Source: an uncultured Prevotellaceae bacterium (lineage in GTDB: Bacteria > Bacteroidota > Bacteroidia > Bacteroidales > Bacteroidaceae). Taken from it: 41,401 nucleotides of DNA. The stretch spans positions 1-41,401 of the forward strand of contig CAMNHM010000009.1 of NCBI GenBank assembly GCA_946539475.1, written 5' to 3'. Numbering within the stretch: position 1 is the stretch's first letter; the number at the start of each line of letters is the position of its first letter. This document shows, one piece after another, positions 16,125 through 22,900 of the stretch. Below the pieces are notes generated by a model. The model was given only the letters and a program-made list of their open reading frames with translations, was not told the origin of the DNA and searched no databases. Made by a program: the position numbers and the translations under genes.

Positions 16125-17114
16125 TTATTTCTTCACCTTGCGCACTGTACCGTCAGCGCGGCGCACGATGTTCACACCCTTCTGTGCGGTGCCGATGCGC
16201 CTACCGTTGAGGTCGTAGATCTGGTCGTCGGGCTGCGCATTGACGAGGTCGATGCCAGTAGTGACAGTCTTGACGACTGGCAGCGTGATGCCTGCCGGAA
16301 CGACTCCTTCGAGTGCAGGCGTGGTGGCCACGACGTCCTTCAGGCAGATCTCGCTCTCCAGTGGCAGCTCGTTGGTGGCTGTCAGCACGATGGTGAAGAT
16401 TGTGCCCTCCTCGCCGTCGATGCCGTCAGGGGTAATCAGCAGCATGCCCGTTGCAGGGTTGTAGAGCGCACTTCCGCCAAGGCGGTCGGAGCCCTCCACC
16501 GTTGCCGTCAGGCCTTCCGGCAGCACCAGCTCGGCCTGCAGGCCGGCAATGCTGATGGCATTGGTCATCTGCACGTCGACGCTCGCCGTCTTCCCGGGGG
16601 CTATCTCCAGCTCTTCCTCGCTGAATGCGAGTGCCACGCGGCTGTCGTAGACGTTCACCGTGAGTGTGATGTCGGCTGAGGCGTATTCATCATAGGTTGC
16701 TGTAGAGGCGACGATATTCGTCAGTTTCAGCTCTGCCTGTCCGCTGTAGTCGCTCTTTGCCCTGAGCTTCACCGTGAACACAGCACCTTCGCTGCCCTCG
16801 ATGTTGCCGTCAGGCGCCACGAGCATGACACCCGTAGCGGGATTGAAGCTGAGGTTTGGCAGACGGTCGCTTTTCTCCACTGCGCTCACCTCGATGCCCT
16901 CGGTGGCCTGCAGCTCTGCTGAGAAGATGGCAACGGGAACGTCGGCATTGGTCATCGTCACTGCGACGTCGAACTCCTCGCCGCTGAGGACATCCACTGA
17001 AGTCTGTCCGAAGGCGAAGTCGACCGAGCCGGCAGCTTCTGCCCTTGCCATGCCGGCAGTGGCCAGCATAGCAAGAGTGATTGCAGTCAGTTTGATATTC
17101 TTGAACATAGTCAT
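16125..17114 (-). CDS. Exported protein with two cohesin-like domains and sorting tail
   Basis: This 329-aa protein has a signal peptide (MTMFKNIKLTAITLAMLATA, cleavage near ARA-EA). Two similar ~125-residue beta-sandwich domains follow (about 30-155 and 158-283). Both show the pattern SGEEFDVAVTMTN / APGKTASVDVQMTN, then SDRL...NPATG, then GxEGxxFTxxLxA, which reads as cohesin-like. The last 32 residues (IYDLNGRRIGTAQKGVNIVR...VKK) form a sorting-like tail. There is no dockerin and no helical rod. The ATG at 17114 or the one at 17108 could start it; the longer frame upstream overlaps the previous gene and is not protein-like. Gaps of 31 bp before and 12 bp after point to one operon. In a scaffold model it would be a short surface anchor presenting two binding modules; this is inference. 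Confidence 0.88.
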   Translation of the reverse strand: MTMFKNIKLTAITLAMLATAGMARAEAAGSVDFAFGQTSVDVLSGEEFDVAVTMTNADVPVAIFSAELQATEGIEVSAVEKSDRLPNLSFNPATGVMLVAPDGNIEGSEGAVFTVKLRAKSDYSGQAELKLTNIVASTATYDEYASADITLTVNVYDSRVALAFSEEELEIAPGKTASVDVQMTNAISIAGLQAELVLPEGLTATVEGSDRLGGSALYNPATGMLLITPDGIDGEEGTIFTIVLTATNELPLESEICLKDVVATTPALEGVVPAGITLPVVKTVTTGIDLVNAQPDDQIYDLNGRRIGTAQKGVNIVRRADGTVRKVKK

Positions 17115-17145
17115 CGTAGTGTTTTTTGATTCAACATTCAGGATT

Positions 17146-19806
17146 TTACTCTTCAGGATTGATCGTGCCATAGACGAAGAGGTTCTTGATAGCCAGCACG
17201 TCGATGATGTTGACCTTGCCGTCGACGTTGGCATCGAAGCGCTTGAAGCGGGCCGTGCCAGCCTCTGGCAGATCCTTGTTGAGCAGGGCGGTGATGATCT
17301 GGTCGAGGTCGGCGTCGTCCACCGTGCCGTTGCCGTCGATGTCGCCTGGGGTGATGCCTGACTCAGCCTGTTTCTCGGCTGCCAGCTTCATCAGTTCGGC
17401 AATCTTGCTGCGGATGCCCTTCTCGTCAATTTTGTAGTCGGAGGTGAGCACCTTGTCGGCCCACTTGTACCACACGTCCTGATAGGTCTTCGTAATCATG
17501 TCCTGAATCTCGTCAATCAGTGCTACGACATCCTCGTCGTCAGCCACGTCGGCGTAGTCAGTAGCGATGGCATCCTTGGCGGCATCGAGCTCACTCTGCA
17601 GCAGGTCGAGGATGGCCAGCAGCTGGTCGCGCAGCTCCTTCATGTCGATTTCCTTCTTCATGTCAGTCTCCAGGTCGTCCATCTTCTTGCTGATCTCCTT
17701 GGCGGTCTTGTTGATGGCAGCCTTGTCGAGCGGCTCGTCGTTGAGGATATGGTTCTCCAGGTCGGTGATCTCCTGCTGTATGGCTGCAATCTGCTCGTCG
17801 TACGGGCTGCCCAGCTCCTCCTCGGCAATCTGTGCCTCCAGCTTGTCGGCACGCTCGCGCAGGGTCTCGGTGGTAGCCAGTAGCTGCTGGCGCTCCTGAT
17901 CAGCCTCATACTTAGCCTGTGCAGCGTCGGCGTCGCTCTTCAGCTGGTCGATCTGCTTGCTGATGGCCTCTATCTGCGGGGTGTAGGCCTCCTTGTCGAG
18001 CGTCTTGGCGGCGTAGGCCTCGTCGACGTCTTTGCCCAGCTTCGTGATAGCCTCCTGAATGGCAGCTGCCTCGTCGGCATAGTCGTCGGCCACGTCGGCA
18101 TCATCCTTGGCGATGCTCTCCACGGCGTCTTCAAGCTTCTGCTGCAGCTTGGCAATCTCGTCCTTCAGTTCGGCATAAGCCTTGTCGAGGGCAGCCTGTG
18201 CCTCTGCGGCAGCCTGCTGTGCCTCTTCGTAAGCCTTCTGTGCCTCGTCGGCAGCCTTCACCACGTTGTCGATTTCCTGGGCAATCTTGGCAATCTCGTT
18301 TTCGGTAGCCTCCTTGTCGAGGGTATTGGCGGCATAGTCCTCGTCCACCTTCTTCTGCAGGGCGGTGATCTCCTGTTGGATGGCGTCTAGCTCGTCGGCA
18401 TAGTCGTCAGCCACGTCGGCATCCTCCTCGGCTATTTGCTTCTTAGCATCGTCGAGCTTCTGCTGCAGCTTGGCAATCTCAGCCGTGAGTTCGTTGTAGA
18501 GCTCCTCGTCTTGAGCCTTCACGGTGAGGGTGATGGATGCCGGCGAGTAGTTCTTGGCCTGTGCGGTAGTGACGTTGATGTTGTTCAGCTGCACGGTCTC
18601 GTCGGCGGTGAATGTGTCGTCGGCCGTCAGCGTCATGGTCAGCAGCACGCCATCGTTGCCACTGATGTCGCCAAAGGTGTAAAGCTTGCCCGTGGCGGCG
18701 TTGTAGTTCAGAGGGCTGGAGAGACGGTCGCTGGCGGTGAACTTGGCCGTAATAGAGGCGGGAAGCATCAGCTGTGCCTCGAAGCCGGTGAGGACGACAT
18801 CGTTGGTCATCGACACCTCCACGTCGACCGAGCGGCCGGGAGCCAGGTTCACGCTTTCGCTGGCGAAGGCGAGTACGACGTTGGCATCGCCCACGCTGCT
18901 GCCGTCTAGTACGCTGACCTCCATCTGCAGGTCGTCAGCCTCGTAGTTCTTGGCCGAGCTGGTGGTGAAGTTGATGTCGCTGACGGTCAGTGTGGCCGTG
19001 CCGGCAAAGTCGTCGTCGGCCTTCAGGGTGACGGTGAATATCGTACCCTCCTTGCCGGAGATGCTCCCCAGGGAGTAGAGTTTGCCCGTGGCAGCGTTGT
19101 AGCCCCAGTTGCTCAGGCGATCGCTCTTCGTTACCTCTTTGATGGTCAGTCCGGCAGAAGCCTTCACTACGGCCTCTATGCCGCTCAGGGCCATGCCGTT
19201 GGTGAGCTGCACCTCGATACTGGCTTCCTCACCGCTGGTCATCGTCAGGCTGGCGGGGCTGAAGGCCAGTGACAGCGTCTCGTCGGCAGGTGTCTCGCCG
19301 CCGGGGGTGTCAGAGCCTCCCTCAGCGTTGGTGACGGTGCAGGGCAGTGTCTGTGCCTCTGCCATCGTACCGTCCTCAGTCTTCACGCTGGCCGTCAGCG
19401 TGATGGTGCTGGTGGCAGCGAGTGCTGTTGAGGCAACGACCTTAAACTTCAGCACGGCACCCGTGTTGCCTGTGAATTCCGTGCCGATGGTGCGTACGAT
19501 GTACTTTCCAGTCTTGGGGTTGAGGGTCTTGATGGCGGCGCCGCGGGCTCCGTCGGCATGTGCTCCCTCTCCGTAGGCGTTGGCTACGAAGGCCAGTCCT
19601 TCCGGCAGGGTGACGACGCCCTCTATGCCATATAGCTTATCTGTGTTGTCGAGATTCAGGCTCACCTCTTTCTGCTCGCCGGGGGCGATGCTGAAGTCGG
19701 CAATGCTAGCCACGTTGTCGGCCATTGCCGTGTTGGCGCCCATTAGCACCATCAGCAGCATGGCCAGGCGAGTGGCAAGATGGCTCTTATGTGTAAAACG
19801 AATCAT
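17146..19806 (-). CDS. Exported scaffold-like protein: three cohesin-like domains, helical rod, C-terminal dockerin-like module
   Basis: This 886-aa protein starts with a signal peptide (ends near ANTAMA). Three beta domains at about 30-160, 176-300 and 309-431 follow, the second and third with SDRL...NAATGKLY signatures. Residues ~434-813 are a coiled-coil rod of roughly four units (EIAKLQQKLDDAKKQIAEED, ADVADDYADELDAIQQEI) homologous in pattern to the repeats of the 947-aa protein. Residues ~821-877 are a dockerin-like pair of calcium loops: DIDGNGTVDDADL (Asp822, Asp824, Asn826, Asp833) and DANVDGKVNIIDV (Asp858, Asn860, Asp862, Asp869). The chain ends ten residues later without a sorting tail. 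The first ATG is at 19806; the frame upstream offers only TTG. A cohesin-plus-dockerin layout is that of an adaptor scaffoldin, but this is not experimentally shown. Confidence 0.9.
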   Translation of the reverse strand: MIRFTHKSHLATRLAMLLMVLMGANTAMADNVASIADFSIAPGEQKEVSLNLDNTDKLYGIEGVVTLPEGLAFVANAYGEGAHADGARGAAIKTLNPKTGKYIVRTIGTEFTGNTGAVLKFKVVASTALAATSTITLTASVKTEDGTMAEAQTLPCTVTNAEGGSDTPGGETPADETLSLAFSPASLTMTSGEEASIEVQLTNGMALSGIEAVVKASAGLTIKEVTKSDRLSNWGYNAATGKLYSLGSISGKEGTIFTVTLKADDDFAGTATLTVSDINFTTSSAKNYEADDLQMEVSVLDGSSVGDANVVLAFASESVNLAPGRSVDVEVSMTNDVVLTGFEAQLMLPASITAKFTASDRLSSPLNYNAATGKLYTFGDISGNDGVLLTMTLTADDTFTADETVQLNNINVTTAQAKNYSPASITLTVKAQDEELYNELTAEIAKLQQKLDDAKKQIAEEDADVADDYADELDAIQQEITALQKKVDEDYAANTLDKEATENEIAKIAQEIDNVVKAADEAQKAYEEAQQAAAEAQAALDKAYAELKDEIAKLQQKLEDAVESIAKDDADVADDYADEAAAIQEAITKLGKDVDEAYAAKTLDKEAYTPQIEAISKQIDQLKSDADAAQAKYEADQERQQLLATTETLRERADKLEAQIAEEELGSPYDEQIAAIQQEITDLENHILNDEPLDKAAINKTAKEISKKMDDLETDMKKEIDMKELRDQLLAILDLLQSELDAAKDAIATDYADVADDEDVVALIDEIQDMITKTYQDVWYKWADKVLTSDYKIDEKGIRSKIAELMKLAAEKQAESGITPGDIDGNGTVDDADLDQIITALLNKDLPEAGTARFKRFDANVDGKVNIIDVLAIKNLFVYGTINPEE

Positions 19807-19852
19807 AGTCAATCTGTGTTTTTGAATTCGATGAATGGTCGTAATGGAAATT

Positions 19853-19897
19853 GGAAAAAGTGCGTGGCTGTACCCTCACGTGGGTTGCCACGCACTT
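19853..19897 (-). terminator. Terminator or attenuator after the 1921-aa gene
   Basis: An 11-bp perfect inverted repeat (AAGTGCGTGGC at 19858-19868 and its complement at 19887-19897) has an 18-nt loop. On the minus strand it runs straight into CTTTTTCC. It sits 27 bp after the giant gene's stop and 46 bp before the next start, with no promoter box recognisable between. It may therefore act as a partial terminator setting the expression ratio. Confidence 0.85.
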
Positions 19898-19924
19898 CAT
19901 CTATGAGAATTGCTATCACTAGCC

Positions 19925-22900
19925 TTACTTAACGAACACCTTCTTCACGTTGCCGTAGGCATCGCGGACGATGTTCACGCCCTTCTTCATGCCGTTGACG
20001 ATGCGGCCGCTCAGGTCGAAGCGAGTGCCCTCCTGGCTGCCAGCCTTGATGCCGGCGATGGCGTTGGCCGTGCCGCTGAGTGTCAGCGAGTGGGCGCCAG
20101 CCGTGGTGAAGACGACGTTGGCGAACTGTGCATCGCCCTCCACGTCGACGTAGAGCATCATGCCGTTCTCGATCGTCTCGCCGAAGCTGACGATGCGGTG
20201 AGCACCGTTCTCCAGCTCTGCCGAGCGTAGCGTCAGGCCCTCAGCGCCCTCAGCCACCACACGTCCGCCTACGACATCCATCTGGAAGCCGGTCAGGGCA
20301 GTGTTGCTGCTCAGCTGGAAGTAGAGGCGTGTGATGCCGCCGGCCAGCTGCTCCTTAGCGATGGCGTAGGCAGCTGTCGGCTGCTCGCTGGCGCGGGCGG
20401 GAGCCTCGTCCTTGAGACTGCCGTCCCAGTTCAGGCCGGCTGAGAGGTTGGCGATGCCCTGAGCGTCAGCGATGGTGATCTTACCGTCTCCGTTGACATC
20501 GTAGACCTCGAAGTTCTCGTCGCCTGTAGCGGGCAGCTCGTTGTTGAGCAGCTTCTCGAGGAAGAGGTCGAGGTCGGCACCGTCGACAACGCCACTGTCG
20601 TCGCCAGTGATGTTACCCGGCACGACGACGGGCTCCGGTGTGGGCTCCTCGGGCACGAGCTTGAGGTCCTCGATGGCCTTGTTCAGCTCGTCGATGGCCT
20701 TCTGGATGTCCTCGATGTCCTTGCCAAGTGCTCCCTTCAGACCGCCATAGTAGTCCTTCGTGGTGTCGATGGCGTCGCTCAGGTCGCTGATGCTGGTGTT
20801 GACAGCGTCGAGCTGCTTGTTCAGTTTATCGTTGTCGGCGATGGTGTAGTCGTCCTCGTTGAAGCTGATAGCCTTGGCCTGATCCTGCAGGTCGGCGAGC
20901 TCAGCCTTCAGCTGGCGCTTGGCGGCGGTGTTGAGCACGTCGGCGAGCGTCTCGTCGGTGGAGGCCATCAGGTCGTTCACCTTGGTGAGGTCCTTAGCGT
21001 CAGTAACACCATTCTTGGCCTCAATCTCGTCCTTCAGCGTAGCGAGGTTACCCTCAACGAGCTCGAACTTAGCCTTGAAGTCCTCAGGAGACTGGCCAAG
21101 GTCAGCTATCTCGTCCTTAGCATCCTGGATGGCCTTCTCGATGGCCTCGAAGCCAGCGGCGATGTCGGCGTTGAGCTTCTCAGCAGCCTTGACCTTGTCG
21201 TCGTACTCCTTCTGGTAAGCAGCGGCGTCAGCCTGCAAGTCTTCGATGGCCTTCTTGACATCAGCGATCTTCTCGTTGATAATCTCCTCGTAGGGCAGGA
21301 TGTTGTCGGTCTTGTCCTCGATGAGCTTCTTGACAGCCTCGATAGCCTTGTCGATGGCCTCCTGCTGAGCGGCAATGTCAGCCTGCTGCTCTTCGGTGAA
21401 GTTCGAGGGATCCTGCTTGATGGCAGAGCTCAGTTCGGCGACTTGTGCATTCAGCTTGTCGAGTACGGTCTGGCTAGCCTGTGAGTTGTTCTGGTTGGTC
21501 ATCTCGGTGAGCAGCGTGGTTACCTCATCCTCCAGCGGCAGCAGGTTCTCGGGCTTCTTGTCCTTCGCAGCCACGGCCTCGGCCTCGGCAATCTTCTTCT
21601 TCAGAGCCTCGATCTGCTCCTTGTACTTGGCAGCCTGCTCCTGTACGCCAGGTGTCTCGAAGTCGTTGGCGTAGAGCACGTACTGGGCCTCCAACTCGTT
21701 TTGCACGAAGTCTTTGAGCAGAGCCACCTCAGCGTCGTAGAGTGTGACACCCTTGGCTGCCTCAACGTCCTTCAACATATTGTCGATGGCTTTCTGGCGA
21801 GCGGTCTTGTTCTTGGTGACCTCGTTGTTCTCCTTGTCGCTCTTAAGGGCAGCCTTCTCGGCGTCGAGCTTGTCCTGAACGGCCTTCAGCTGGTTGGCGA
21901 TGACGCTCTGGCCGGCGAGATAGCCGTCGAGATACTCGGCAGCCTCGTCGATAGCCTGCTGAACGGCAGCGTACTGCTCCATGAAGTCGTTGTAGTTCAT
22001 CTCCTCTGCCTTCTTGTCGTCAATCTTCTTCTGCAGTGCCTCGATGCTAGCCTTCAGGTCGTTAAAGTTGTCAGCCAGCTGGCCGTTCGGCTTCTTGTTG
22101 TTGTAGTCATTGTTGAGGTTACGGAGTGCCTTCTTGTCAGCATCGTCGAGATAGTTGCTTTCCGTGTTGACCTTTTTCAGGGCAGCACCAAGAATCTCGT
22201 CGGCCTTAGCCTCCTTGACGGCGGCTACCTTCTCCTCGAAGCCCTTAGCGGCTGTGAGGGCCATGTCGAGCTCGCTGAGATCCTGGTTGGAGATGGCGTC
22301 CTTGATGTCGGTGATGAGGTTGTCGATATCCTTGAAGAAGTCGTTGATGTCGCTATCCTTCCAGTCCTTGTTGAAGCCCTTGACGACGGTGGCGGCAGCA
22401 TCACGTTGAGCCTTATAGTCAGCAACGAGTGCATCGCAGTCGGCGTGGACAGCGTCCATGATCTCCTTGACGTAGTCTTCCTCGTACTTCTTGATCTCAT
22501 CGATCTTGGCCTGAACTTTCTTCATCCACTCACCATCCTTGTCGAAGACGGCGGGAGTGACGGTAGCCGTATAGGCATCGCCGATCTCCGTCTCGAGCTT
22601 CGAGATCAAGTTCGGCTGCTCGTAGAGACGGTCGACGAGCGGGTCGGTGGTGGCCTTCACCTTCTCGGTAGCGTTCTTCAGGAGGTCGCTCTGGAATCCC
22701 TTGTACTGCTCCACGGTTTCGGCAGCATCGGTGAATGCCTGGCGGGCATCCTTGATGGCAGCGTCGATGGCAGCCTTGGTGTCGGCATTATCCTGAGCGA
22801 TACGCTCGTCGTAGCCATCCTTCGACTTAGCCTTGACGTTGTTGATCTTATTCTCGATTTCCACAATCTTGCTGAGGAAACCATTAGAGCTAGCCTTACC

